A stretch of DNA of 64,000 nt from Stomorhina lunata (lineage: Eukaryota > Arthropoda > Insecta > Diptera > Rhiniidae). The DNA is taken from contig OW121743.1 in NCBI GenBank assembly GCA_933228675.1, forward strand, positions 93,559,998 to 93,623,997, read 5' to 3'. The translations under genes and the position numbers were made by a program. The notes below the pieces were generated by a model, which was not told the origin of the DNA, did not search any database, and worked only from the letters and a program-made list of their open reading frames with translations. This document shows positions 36,060-49,599 of this stretch, one piece after another (within the stretch, counting starts at the first letter, position 1; each line of letters starts with the position of its first letter).

Positions 36060-38265
36060 AATCGAAAAATTTTTTTACTTTTTTTTGTAATAACTTTTCG
36101 TAGAAAAATTTTCTATGAAAACATAAATTCATAGAAAATTATTTTATACAAAAAATAAAAAAATCTTTATTAATAATTGTTAGAAAATTTTCGATAAAAT
36201 TCTTTCGATACAAAAAATATCTTTAAAGAAAATTTTGGATATAAACAATTTTTTTTGGAGAAAATTTTTGATAAAAATTTTTTTTATTGAAAATTTTCGA
36301 TATAAAAATTGTTTATAAAAAATTTTGATACAACACTTTTTTTAGAAAATTTTCGATATACAAATTTTTTATAGAACATTTTCAATACATAATTATTATA
36401 ATACATTTTCAATATAAAATTATTTATACAAAATTTTCGATATAGAAATTATTTACAGAAAATTTTCGGTAAAAATAATTTATAGAAAGTTCCCGATGTA
36501 ACCATTTTTAATAGAAAATTTTCGATAAAAAATTATAGAAAATTTTCGAATAAAAAATTTTTTATAGAAAATTTTGGATATAAACATTTTTTATAGAAAA
36601 TTTGCAATTAAAAATAATAAGAATTTTTGATAGAAAACTTTTTAAAGAATATTTTTGATATAAAATCTTTTTATAGAAAAATTTCCTTATAAAAACTTTT
36701 CATAGAAAATTTTTGTTATAACAATTTTTTAAAATTGTTCATAGAATAATTTCGATATAAAATTAAAAAAAAAAAATTAAAGAAAATTTTCGACATAAAA
36801 CTTTTTATAGAAAATTTTTGATATACAATTTTTTGTAGAAAATTTACGATGCACAATTTTTTTAAAGAAAAAATTTGTTCTAAAAAAAATTTCCATATAA
36901 AAATTTTTGAAAGAAAACTTTTAATACAAAAATTTTGAAAATAAATTTTATATTAAAATGTTTGATAGGAAGATTTTTATAGACAATTTAAGATAGAAAA
37001 ATTTTAATAGAAAAATTTTTGATATAAAATTTTTTGGTAGAAAATTTTCTATAGTTTTTTATTGAAAATTTTCTACATACAAATTTTCGACAAAAAATTT
37101 TTTTTATAAAAAAATTTTTCATACAAAATTTTCGATATAAAATTTTTTTAAAAAAAATTTTAATGAAAATTTTCGATATAAAACTTTTTATAGAAAATTT
37201 TTAATACACAATTTTTTTATAGAAAATTTTCAATCGAACTTTTTTATAAAAAGTTTTTGTTGTGAAATTTGTTTATAAAAAAGTTTCGTTATAAAATTGT
37301 TTTGTAGAAAATTTTTGTTATAAAAACTTTTAGTAGAAAATTTTCGTTATAAAAGCTTTTTATAGAAAATTTTCTAAATAATAATTTTTGGTAGAAAATT
37401 TTTGACATAAAAATTTTTCTAGAAAATGTTCGATATAAATTTTTTTTAAGAAAATTTTTATATATTTAAATTTTTTATGGAAATAGAAAAGCTTTTTATA
37501 GCAAATTTTCGGTATAGGAAATTTTCGTTACAAAATTTTTTGATAAAAAATTTCAATACAAACATTTTTCATAGAAAATTTTTGATATAAAATTTTTTTA
37601 AAGAAAATTTTCGATATAAAAGTTTCTTATGGAAAAATTTTTGATAAAAAAATTTTAGTTAAAAAAAAAATTATAGGAAATCTTAGATATAGAAAGTTTT
37701 CGTAAAAAAAAAAACTGTGATAGAAAATTTCAGCATAAAAATTTTTATAGAAATTTTTTGATATAACATTTTTTTAAATATTTCTATGCAAACATTTTAT
37801 TTTTTAAATTTTCGATAAAATAATTATTTATAAAAAATTGTTTAATGAAAAAATTGAAAATTTTGTATTTAAGAATTTTTAAAAGAAACATTCTATATAG
37901 AAAGTTTAAGTTACAAAAATTATTGATAGAAAACTTCAAATACAAAAATTATTTATAAAAAATTTTGAAAATAAAATTTTTTTTATAGAATTTTTTGATA
38001 AAAAATTTTTTATAAAAAATTTTTTATAGCTAATTTTCAAAAGAAACATTCTATATGGAAAGCTTTAGTTACAAAAATTATTGATATAAAACTTCAAATA
38101 CAAAAATTGTTTATAGAAAATTTTCAAAATAAAATTTTTTTTATAGAATTTTTTGGTAAAAAATTTTCGATATAAAATTTAAAAAAAAAAAAAAAATTTT
38201 ACAGAAAATTTTCGATATAAAAATTCTTTATAAAAAATTTTTGATATGAAGTTTTTTCAACAAAT
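36060..38265. repeat. Family B satellite array
   Basis: Diverged 29-bp units. Near the right end a block of about 128 bp starting AAAAGAAACATTCTATAT is duplicated with a 158-bp offset (37,881 and 38,039). Confidence 0.9.
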
Positions 38266-40347
38266 TTAATACACACTCTTTTTTTTTTTTTGATTTTTGA
38301 TGTATTACATCCCTATTTTTCTTTATAACACCAATTAAACTTTTTCCTTTAATATTTATTAACTCAATTTATGGCATTAAAATAAACGAAAAAATATACT
38401 AATATATTTTGACAAAAACTTATACTCTTTCCATAATTAGCTTAAAACATTTACGTATGTTTCCTGTACAAACTTTTTAAATTATTTAAAAGTTAATAGA
38501 AACTTTTTCTTAGCCACCCTCAAACAACTATGAAAAATTCCTAACCAATCCCCTATGAGTTTCCATAAAAAGTTCCATTACAAAATTTTTATCACATAAT
38601 TTACTTTTTTTTAGTTTAAATATTTAATTTACTAAACTTTATTCATTTTTATTGCAGATTAGTCACACGTTTATATTTATTTGTTTTTCATGAATAAATA
38701 GTTTTTTTTTTCATTAATAAAGAAAATTTTAAAAATAAAACAAACGAGTAGCAGAATTCATAGAATTTTTAAATTGTTAAACAATTGTTGAAATACAAAT
38801 TTTACAATAAAATTAGAGTAAAAGAAAAAATAAGTTTTATTTATTTACTTTTGCTGGTAAACATCGAATGTAAATGATCAGCAGACATGAAATGCTATTA
38901 TGTTGTTGATATGTATTAAATAAATAAAATTCTTTAACACCTATTATAGAAAAACAGTAGAATTTCGTTTATGAAATTTTTCAACCACAAATCAAATTTT
39001 CCACCAATATTTTCCAAAATATTTAACCAAAAATTCTTAAAGTTTTTGAAAGTATCTTCGGCTTCTAACATTTTTCAACCATACTCTCGCTATTCTACTG
39101 TTTCAACTATTACAGCAAACAATTGTTATTTGTAGTTGCAAAATAAACTAAAGAATATACAATAATAGAATAAACACCAGTAAGTCTTAATAATTGTTCT
39201 CATTGGAAATGTCACTCGTTTTTCCTCTTATATCAACCAACTCCTCCTTTAGTTATTGTAACCTTGTTCCAATTTTCTATTTTATTTCTCTATTTCTATT
39301 TTTATTTTTCATTTCCATTTCTGTTGTCATTGTTTGGAAACTTTTCTATTTTTTCTATTTTTAATTATTTCGTTAACACGACACCCAAGAAATCCTAACC
39401 TTACGACTAAAACTGGAAAAGAAAATCTAGAAAAAGGAAATTAATACATTTAGAAAATTGCTTGTGGTTTCTTTTATTATTTTTAAAACTTAAAGAAGGT
39501 ATTTTTTTTTTGTATTTATGTTATTAGAAATTTGAAAAAGGATTTTTTTCTTCTAATGCAAAAATGTTGTTAATTTAATGGATATTCAGGAAAATGTGAA
39601 AATAAAGTTTAATAACTGTTTACGGGTTTTATGGTGTTAAGTTGTAAACAAAAAGAAAAATTTAGTTAAAAGGTTTATATTTTTAATTAATTTTTAATTA
39701 ATTTTTAATTAATTTTTATTTCATTTTTAAGGTAACTTTTTTGGTGATTTCCTTTTCTACAGAACTATTTTTCTGAATATAATAAAATTAAAATTTTTTT
39801 CATAAAACTAGAAAAAATGTTCTTGAAATAAAAAAATGTTATTTTTAGACTATATCGAATACACTAGTTAACAACAAAAATTTCAACTAAGTTTATTGTT
39901 TTATGTGTTATGGTCCTCTAAGTACAAAATCAAAATTTTATAAACTAATTTTGTAACCTTTACCAAAATAGGTGGAAGGGGTGTACAAGGTTTGTACATT
40001 AGGGTTATAACTTTTGAACAATTTGCTAAATAATCAAAATCAATTTGCTAAATAATCAAAAAATCAAATCAAAAAATACCTATCAATGCCATGTAGACCA
40101 TGAAAATCTATGATGCTAAATGGGGTCACTTTTTCGCGGGCGTTAAAAAGTAGTATCTAAAGTTATTATATAGTACATGACTGTATGTATGGTATCTAAA
40201 ACATAAAGATTCAAATACTATTATTTTTTGGAAGCTTTTAGAAAAAACGGTTTGGGGGAGAGGTTTTTTTTCCAAATAGATCTTAAAAACTGTTTTCTTA
40301 ATAAATAAATAACCACCCCGTCGTGATAGGTTTTTTTTTTTTTTTTG
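38266..40347. other. AT-rich DNA without recognisable genes
   Basis: No supported gene. A short tandem run of TTTTTAATTAA units lies near 39,680-39,720, and AATTTGCTAAATAATCAAAA is duplicated near 40,020-40,060. Nothing else is recognised. Confidence 0.5.
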
Positions 40348-41729
40348 TTATACCCCTATTGTGCATATGTCTATAATGTCATAGAAATAATGGTCTGACA
40401 ATAACCTTTTAGTATACGGATCAACAAAGAATCATATTCCGAGTTGATTTAAGGATGTACTCAATTGATATCTTTTTTACTAATTTCTAAAGGTCGCTGA
40501 TTTCAAATCTGATCTCCGTTTCTCAATTGGCTCTAGTTTTTAAGATATAGGTACTAGTCGATTTTTTGTTGAAAATTTAACGATATCTCAGAAACTACTT
40601 GGCAGTTTTAAACCATTGCAAGCTCATCATGAAGAAAATTTTGTTGACTAATTTTATGTTAAGTTATTTCAATATATGTTGCGAAAGTGCCGAAAATTTA
40701 AAAAAAAAATCGATAACTCGAAAATTAGAACCAATCCAAAAAAAACTAAGTGCAGATTTGGAATCAGCGTCTCAAGTTACTTTATATTCGACTATCAGTT
40801 CTTACTCAACAAATACTTTGTTGCGTAGTGTTATCCGTTATAACATATAACAATACTAAACATATGCAATTTTAAAGTGAACATTTTGTTTTTTGATTTT
40901 AAAGGTTTTTCAACGGAATATTAAAGTTAAACTAGGTCTAAAAGTTCAGTTCTGAAAGTTTAAGCCAAATCGGACAACGCATCGGGTAAAAAGAGAGACT
41001 ATTTGTATTTGTTATTGTTTTCTTCGAAATTTCGACAAGTAATACATTTTTACAAAAAAGAATAATAGAATATTAAAGAAAACTAACACAGCTTTATTTC
41101 AAATATTCATGGACAAAAATCCATTTAGTGGTTTTAAAGTTATTACAATTTTCCCCCAAAAATGCTTGTCCCTTAAATTTAATTTAGTATTTTTGTTTGA
41201 AATGTCGGAAAAACAAAAAAAGAAACCATTTTTCTCCATAAATTTGTACACAAACTTTGATCGATTTCAGACATATTTTTTTAGCTAATTTTTGGTTATT
41301 TCCCCCAAAAACATGAACATTTTGTCTTTAATCCTTTTTACTGATATTTTATCTTTCATTTGGTTTGAATTTTTTGGGAAAATAAACGAAAATTATCTCA
41401 AAAATATATCTAAAGTCTATCGATTTGAAAACGATAGTTTTCCATCACATACCTGATACATACATATACTACATGCTATTTTTTCAAAATTTTGAGGTTT
41501 AAGAAGATTTATGTCATTTCCGGCTGTCGATTGTGCCAATTTCATCAAATTATCTTTAAAGATAACCGGCCAGCCAGCCAGCCGGACGATCATCGTTAAA
41601 ACAACTCAGAAAGTGATTCTAAGTCGATTAGTACACTAAAAGGTGGGTCTCAGACTAATATTTCTATGCGTTACATACATCAACACAAACCCAATATACC
41701 CTTTCCACCAATGGTGGTGAAGGGTATAA
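40348..41729 (+). mobile_element. Composite non-autonomous element with a mini-me-like right end
   Basis: Bounded by TTATACCC (40,348) and GGGTATAA (ending 41,729), an 8-bp inverted pair. The right 160 bp has GCCAGCCAGCCAGCCGGACG, GAAAGTGATTCTAAGTCGAT and AACCCAATATACCC, then a CCACCAATGGTGG hairpin and GAAGGGTAT. This is the tail of the same dispersed family as the minus-strand copy at 62.1-62.8 kb. The middle (about 40,900-41,170) is an inverted copy of the foldback element's right half at 2.79-3.08 kb. No transposase is visible. It may be several nested elements. Confidence 0.6.
40494..40772. repeat. Inverted repeat inside the composite element
   Basis: CGCTGATTTCAAATCTG at about 40,496 and CAGATTTGGAATCAGCG at about 40,754-40,770 are near-perfect inverted copies. 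Homology extends inward on both arms through CTAGTTTTTAAGATA-like sequence to CGATTTTTT. Arms are about 65-75 bp with roughly 140 bp between them. Confidence 0.7.
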
Positions 41730-44059
41730 TAAATTAAAACCAAAAAAATGTAGTGGTGATCAAATATAACGCAAAATGTTGAATTTTGTGAACTATTGCA
41801 ATTGGTCTCAATTTTTAGTTTTTTGAAGTTTTAAAAAAGTTATTTCAATTTTTCTTGCCTTAGGAAAAAATAATTTCTGCAGCTTAAATTTTCCTTTAAT
41901 TTTCCATTTATAAAAAAGTCTACATAAAAAAATTAATTAAACAAAAAATTATATAGAAAATTAAGCGAGACTTATTTTCGATAAAAAAAAAATGTCAATA
42001 ATTTTCTAAAGACTATTTTTTATTCAGTGCAAGAATTTTAATATACTAGAATTTTAATAAACTAATTTTTATCATTCTCCTTTTTCAATCAGCTGCTGAC
42101 TTACACTGATTACACTTTTCAACAATTTTTGCAAGTCCTTAGATTAACTGACTCACTTTTCAAGGTACTTGTTTAAAAACATTCAAAGTATTAAAGAGTC
42201 TTAATTTTTCACATGATAACCCCTGGGATTTTGAAAGAATTTGATATTTCGTTTTAGGTTTAAGCAACAAATTTACATGCTTAAATATTAAGTAACTAAA
42301 ACAAAAAACCAAACAATTGGATATAAAAATTTGATAAAACCACTCAAAATAGAAATTGAAGCTTAAAAAAACCAAAGATATTTTATCACAAAACAAAAGA
42401 ATACAAGTCTTTGATATTTTATTGCTGCAACAGACATTTTATAAAACAAAAGAAATTATTTAAATAAATCTACTTATTTAAATAAATAAGTAAAACAAAA
42501 AGCGTAAAAAAATTTATAAAATAAATGTTAAAAAAAGATTATGCAAAAATGTTGGTAGAAGAAAAAAAGTGGAAGAAAACTAAAGAATTTCTTAAGTAGT
42601 GACAACCAGAATATTCACAAGATAATCTCATGAAACTAGAGGGAAATAAGGAAGCAAATCTTTTTCTTTTACGAAAAGGCTGTAGGGATTCCAAGCGAAA
42701 GGAATTTTTTAATCATCCGACTGTTGAAAATGAGCAACAATATGGAAATTAAATATAGAACTAAATATGTATGAATGAGTGTTTTATTTTTAATAGATAA
42801 GAAAATACGTTTGTCTAAGATATATTTTATAAAAAAAAATTAAGCAGAAACAGAAATGAGTAGAAGAAGAAATAAAATGTAAAATAAAATAAAGCAAACA
42901 GCTCCTCAGTGTCATTGTCAACTTGGCAAATGACGCCAGTAGAACAATATATAAGTCTAATGTTTAGCTATGACATTCAAATATGTTTACATACATACAT
43001 ATTTACCACATAAATGTATTGTAGAAATAGTCGTTTACATACTTATGAATATCAGATTACTTTACTACGAGTTTTGTGTATTTGTGTGTGCCAGTAGCAG
43101 AGGAAACGGAAGTACTTGTTTTAGTGGTTGTGTTGGATTGTCGTAGGTTGGGTTGATTGTTTATTAAGCCAAGCATTTAAACTACCAACCAGCCAGTCAA
43201 CCAAATGAATCGTTAGCTTTAAAAATTGTATATAATTTAGAAATATTCAAGTAAATTATTTATCTAGAATGTTCTTTAAAGAAAATCAAAGAAATCAATA
43301 TATTCTAATACCCCCATATAAAAGCCAACCAAATTACTTCTAAAGCCATCAATTTGAACAAATTAATCCATAAAGTATTTTGATACTTCCTTATTAATAA
43401 ATTTTGTTAATACCTGTGTTTTCAAGTTAACAAATTTTTCATCATTTCTTTATGTATGATTCAAAAACCTTTTAAAATCTCCTTCGTATCTGCTTTTTCT
43501 TTCTCAGGACAAAACATGTCGAGTTGGTTGTTGATTGTCTTCAATAATAATCTGGTTGGAATTTCCTTACTTAGATACGTTCGCAAGGCAAACATTGTTA
43601 AGTAAATATATCCTTATGTATAAATGTAAACCTGTACAAATTCTACATTTCCTTGAATACCTCATAACCGACATTATAGTCTTTCTTCAATCGTTACTCT
43701 ACTCATAATGTAAATATTTAGGTCACTGTTTTTAGATTAAAGTATCGCCATAAGTATAAGAAAACATTGTTTCTATACAAAAAAAGGAAAAAAAAAACTT
43801 ATGCAAATTTTTTCGAGTAACCATAACATTAATTATACACAATTTATTAAAAATTTATTTTATTCGCTATAATTTAAGGCGTTCTTGCCTTAAAGTATGC
43901 AACACATTTTTTTGTTGTTTAATAATTTGTTCTGTCTATAAAGTTTTGTTAAAGAAAAATTTTTGAAATAATTAATAGAAATAACATTTCTTAATTAACA
44001 AAAGTTTTAATATGAAAATACAATTTAGCAATATTTTGTAAAAAAATCTTCTTAAAAAT
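41730..44059. other. AT-rich DNA without recognisable genes
   Basis: No supported gene. The stretch 42,890-43,220 is slightly less AT-rich and has GTGTGTATTTG-like words and CCAACCAGCCAGTCAACC, but no open frame or RNA structure that I recognise. Confidence 0.5.
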
Positions 44060-45590
44060 TTTATCGTTTAGAATTTTTAATACAAAATTGTTCGGTATAA
44101 AATTTTTTATGTGGAGAATTTTTGTTGGGTTAAGAATTTTCTTTAAAAATTTTTCTTCGAAGAATATTCTGTAGAAAATTTCTTGCTTTAAGACTTTTCT
44201 ATAGAAAATTTTTTGGGTTACAAATTGTCTATAGAAAATTTTTTCGGGTAAAGAATTTTCTATAGAACAATTTTTGGATAAGAATTTCGTTAGGTTAAAA
44301 ATTTTTTATAAAACATTTTTAGATTCATAATTTTCTACTAAAATTTTTTGGTTCATCATTTTTTAATAATTTTTTTTTTTTTTGGTTAAGAATTTTCTAT
44401 AGAAAAGTTATAGTAAACCAAAAGGTTTAAGAATTTTCTACAGAAAACTATTTCGTTCATAATTTTCTATTAAAAATTTTTGATTAAGAATTTTGTACAG
44501 ACAATTTTTTGGGTTAAGAATTTTTACAGAAATTTTTGGGTTACGAATTTACTATAGAAAATTTTTTGGGTTGAGAATTTTCTATAGAAAATCATTTAGG
44601 TTGAGAATTTTCTAAAGATAATTTTTTTCGGATAAGAAATTTCTAAAGAAAATTTTTTGGGATAATAATTTTTTATAATTAAATTTTTTTGAGATAAGAA
44701 AATTTTTGGGTTAAGAAATTTCTGTAGAAAAATTTTTTGGAAATTTTTTTAAATTTTTTTTATAGAATTTCCATAGAAAACTTTTTGGTTTTCGAATTTT
44801 CTTTAGAAAATTTTTCGGGCGAAGAATTTTCTATAAAAATTTTTTCGGGTTAAGAATTTTCTATAGAAATTTTTTGGGTTATAAGTTTTCTATTTTCGGG
44901 ATAAGAATTTTCCATACAAAATTTTTGTTTTGAGAATTTCTATAGAACATTTTTAGTGTTTAAAGAATACTTTTTGGGTTAAGAAATTTCTATAGAAAAT
45001 TTTTTAAACTTAGGATTTTCTATAGAAAACTTATTTAGAAAATTTATTAACAATTTTCTATAAAAAATTTTTCGTTAAGAATTTTCAATAGCAAATTTGT
45101 TCTGTTAGGAATTTTCTATAGAAAATTTACTGGATTAAGTATTTTTTATAGAAAATTTTTTGTTAAGAATTTTCTATAGAAAATTTTTCGTTAAGAATTT
45201 TCTATAGAAAATTTTTCGTTGAGAATTTTCTATATAAACTTCTTCGTTAAGAATTTTCTATAGAAAAGTTTTCGTTAAGAATTTTCTATAGAAAAGTTTT
45301 CGTTAAGAATTTTCTATAGAAAAGTTTTCGTTAAGAATTTTCTATAGAAAAGTTTTCGTTAAGTATTTTCTATAGAAAATTCTTCGTTTAGAATTTCCTA
45401 TAGAAAATTTTTCGTTAAGAGTTTTCTATAGAAAATTTTTCTTTAAGAATTTTCTATAGAAAATTTTTCGTTAAGAATTTTCTATAGAAAGTTTTTCGTT
45501 AAGTATTTTCTATGGAAAGTTTTTCGTTAAGAATTTTCTATAGATAATTTTTCGTTAAGAATTTTCTATAGAAAAAATTTTAAGTTTTTA
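44060..45590 (+). repeat. Family C satellite array, left block
   Basis: The left two-thirds has variable spacers (TTTTGGGTTAAGAA type). From about 45,130 it settles into the regular 28-bp unit with linker TTTCGTTAAG. The gradient from divergent to regular suggests an array edge. Confidence 0.92.
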
Positions 45591-46875
45591 ACAATTTCTT
45601 GAAATTATTTAATTTAGTTTCATTTAAATTCCTAAAAGTAAAAAAAGTTTTAATATAAAAACACACATATTTCCCCACGTACATTTCAAATGCCAAATAC
45701 ACAAAATTAGCGATAAGATAAGAAGTATTTAAATTATTACGACAAATTTCATAAGTCAGCAGAAACTGCTAAGACATTCAACAAATATTTAAGTATAATT
45801 TAATAGCTTTCAACAGCAGAAAAAACGTTGACAGAGCGATAACAATGACAGATAGCGGCTTCTGCTGCTGATACTTGGTCTAAAGCAAAACAATGAGTGA
45901 CAAGCAAAACAAACGCCAATATTTACCACTGGCCCATGGTACAAAGAAACAAAATTTTTAATTTGAAACTTAAGCTTCTTCAAATCACCAAAAAAAAGAT
46001 AACTAATTATAATTTTCACATAATGAAATCAAAACGAACAAAAATTTTGATTAAATTAGTTCCAGTTTGCGCTAACAAAGAAAAATAATATATACAAAAT
46101 TTTTTATTTTATTCTTAATAAAAGGTTTCAATATCTAAAAAACTTTAATGTGATTTGTATTAAATTATAGTCATTCAACTTAAATCATATTTTCATTTTA
46201 GGGATAATATTATTATGCTTGACTTGTCTTTCATTTCTAAGTGGTTTTCATATTTTCTTCTTTTTTCGGAATTTTCTTTCATTTATCGAAAAAAAGGAAA
46301 ATAAATTGAATTTGGTTCCCAGCAATAAATCTATTGGAAAATCTAAACAAAAATAATTTTGTTACTTAAGTACCCCACAATTGTGTTAATAAAGATTATT
46401 GTTGTTTGTTTTGATTTCTAATAAAATTTTTTGAAGTAGAACGGGAGTTCCATTGTAAAAAGTAAGTCTAATACGTAGACATTGAAAGTGTGGAAAGGGA
46501 AAGTATCCTAAGTTACATTCAATAAATTCTGGTAACAATTGAAATTTACTTTAGTTGAGGGCCTAATTACTAAAATTCGTATCGAAATTATTAAAATTTC
46601 TAATACTTTAAGGAGACTAGAAAATATTTTTTTAAACATTTTAATATATAACAAATATTGCATGTTTGTTAGTTTTTAAAAATGAGTTAAAATAATGTTG
46701 GAAAATTAAAATTTTAATCAGCAATAAAATTACTTATAAAATATTCTTTTAAACCTAATTAAATTGATAGCAACACTTTTTCCTAAGTGCATCCTAAAAG
46801 TATGCAACGTTTTAAAAATCATGTGAGTTTTAATTTGAATATACTATTTCGCTGCAATGATAGAAAATTCCCTCT
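45591..46875. other. AT-rich DNA without recognisable genes
   Basis: Spacer between two family C blocks. No gene or RNA recognised. The overlapping short frames near 45,810-46,088 on opposite strands have no domain features. Confidence 0.5.
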
Positions 46876-47239
46876 CTTCAACTGAAGATTATCTCCTTCG
46901 TCAAGAATTTTCTATAGAAAATTTTTCGTCAAAAATTTTCTACAGAAAATATTTCGTTAAAAATTTTCTATTGAAAATTTTTCGTAAAGAATAATCTATA
47001 GAAAATTTTTTGTAAAGAATAATCTATAGAAACTTGTTCGTTAAAAATTTTTTATAAAAAATGTTTCATTAACAACTTTCTAAAGAATAAAATTTTTCGT
47101 TAAGAATTTTCTTAAGAAAATTTTTCGTTAAGAATTTTCTATAGAACATTTTTCATTAAGAATTTTCTATAGAAAATTTTTCGTAAAGATTTTTTTATAA
47201 AAAATTTTTCGTTAAGAACTTTCTATAGAAAATTTTTTG

Positions 47240-49050
47240 GTAACAATTTTCTATAGAAAATTTTTCGTTAAAAATTTTTTTATAGAAAATTTTTCGCTTA
47301 GAATTTTCTATAGAAAATTGTTCATTAAGAATTTTCTATAGAAAATTTTTATAGAAGAATTTTCTATAGAAAATTTTTCGTCAAAAATTTTCTATAGAAA
47401 ATTTTTCGTTAAAAATTTTCTATTGAAAAGTTTTCGTTAAGAATTTTCTATAGAAAATGTTTCGTAAAGAATTATCTATAGAAAATTTTTCGTAAAGAAT
47501 TATTATATATTATATTAGAAAATCATTCGTTATGAAATTTTTATAAGAAATTTTTCATTAACAACTTTCTAAAGAAAATTTTTCGTTAAGAATTTTCTAT
47601 AGAACATTTTTCATTAACAATTTTCTATAGAAAATTTTTCGTAAAGAATTTTTTATAAAAAATTTTTCGTTAAGAACTTTCTATAGAAAATTTTTCGGTA
47701 AGAATTTTCTATAGAAAATTGTTTGCTAAGAATTTTCTATAGAAAATTTTTTGTTAAAAAATTTTCTATAGAAAATTTTTCGTTAAGAATTTTCTATAGA
47801 AAATTTTTCGTTTAGAATTTTCTATAGAAAATTTTTCGTTTAGAATTTTCTATAGAAATTGTTCGTTGAGAATTTTCTATAGAAAATTTTTCGTTAAGAA
47901 TTTTCTATAGAAAATTTTTCGTTAAGAATTTTCTATAGAAAATTTTTCGTTAAGAATTTTCTATAGAACATGTTTCGTTAAGAATTTTCTATAGAAAATT
48001 TTTCGTTAAGAATTTTCTATCGAAAATTTTTCGTTAAGAATTTTCTATAGAAAATTTTTCGTTAAGAATTTTCTATAGAAGATTTTTCCTTAAGAATTTT
48101 CTATAGAAAATTTTTCGTTAAGAATTTTCTATAGAAAATTTTTCGTTAAGAATTTTCTATAGAAAATTTTTCGTTAAAAATTTTTTTATAGAAAATTTTT
48201 CGCTTAGAATTTTCTATAGAAAATTGTTCATTAAGAATTTTCTATAGAAAATTTTTATAGAAGAATTTTCTATAGAAAATTTTTCGTCAAAAATTTTCTA
48301 TAGAAAATTTTTCGTTAAAAATTTTCTATTGAAAAGTTTTCGTTAAGAATTTTCTATAGAAAATGTTTCGTAAAGAATTATCTATAGAAAATTTTTCGTA
48401 AAGAATTATTATATATTATATTAGAAAATCATTCGTTATGAAATTTTTATAAGAAATTTTTCATTAACAACTTTCTAAAGAAAATTTTTCGTTAAGAATT
48501 TTCTATAGAACATTTTTCATTAACAATTTTCTATAGAAAATTTTTCGTAAAGAATTTTTTATAAAAAATTTTTCGTTAAGAACTTTCTATAGAAAATTTT
48601 TCGGTAAGAATTTTCTATAGAAAATTGTTTGCTAAGAATTTTCTATAGAAAATTTTTTGTTAAAAAATTTTCTATAGAAAATTTTTCGTTAAGAATTTTC
48701 TATAGAAAATTTTTCGTTTAGAATTTTCTATAGAAAATTTTTCGTTTAGAATTTTCTATAGAAATTGTTCGTTGAGAATTTTCTATAGAAAATTTTTCGT
48801 TAAGAATTTTCTATAGAAAATTTTTCGTTAAGAATTTTCTATAGAAAATTTTTCGTTAAGAATTTTCTATAGAACATGTTTCGTTAAGAATTTTCTATAG
48901 AAAATTTTTCGTTAAGAATTTTCTATCGAAAATTTTTCGTTAAGAATTTTCTATAGAAAATTTTTCGTTAAGAATTTTCTATAGAAGATTTTTCCTTAAG
49001 AATTTTCTATAGAAAATTTTTCGTTAAGAATTTTCTATAGAAAATTTTTC
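47240..49050 (+). repeat. 906-bp higher-order tandem duplication
   Basis: Variant landmarks recur exactly 906 bp apart: CGCTTAGAATT at 47,295 and 48,201, and AAGAATTATTATATATTATA at 47,495 and 48,401. The two copies look nearly identical. The outer boundaries are approximate. Confidence 0.9.
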
Positions 49051-49599
49051 GTTAAGAATTTTCTATAGAAAATTTTTCGTTAAGAATTTTCTATAGAAAA
49101 TTTTTCGTTAAGAATTTTTTATAGAAAATGTTTCGTTAAGAATTTTCTATAGAAAATTTATCGTTAAGAATTTTCTATAGAAAATTTTGCGTTAAGAATT
49201 TTCTATAGAAAATTTTTCGTTAAGAATTTTCTATAGAAAATTTTTCGTTAAGAATTTTCTATAGAAAATTTTTCGTTAAGAATTTTCTATAGAAAATTTT
49301 TCGTTAAGAATTTTCTATAGAAAATTTTTCGTTAAGAATTTTCTATAGAAAATTTTTCGTTAAGAATTTTCTATAGAAAATTTTTCGTTAAGAATTTTCT
49401 ATAGAAAATTTTTCGTTAAGAATTTTCTATAGAAAATTTTTCGTTTAGAATTTTCTATAGAAAATTTTTCGTTAAGAATTTTCTATAGAAAATTTTTCGT
49501 TAAGAATTTTCTATAGAAAATTTTTCGTTAAGAATTTTCTATAGAAAATTTTTCGTTAAGAATTTTCTATAGAAAATTTTTCGTTAAGAATTTTCTATA

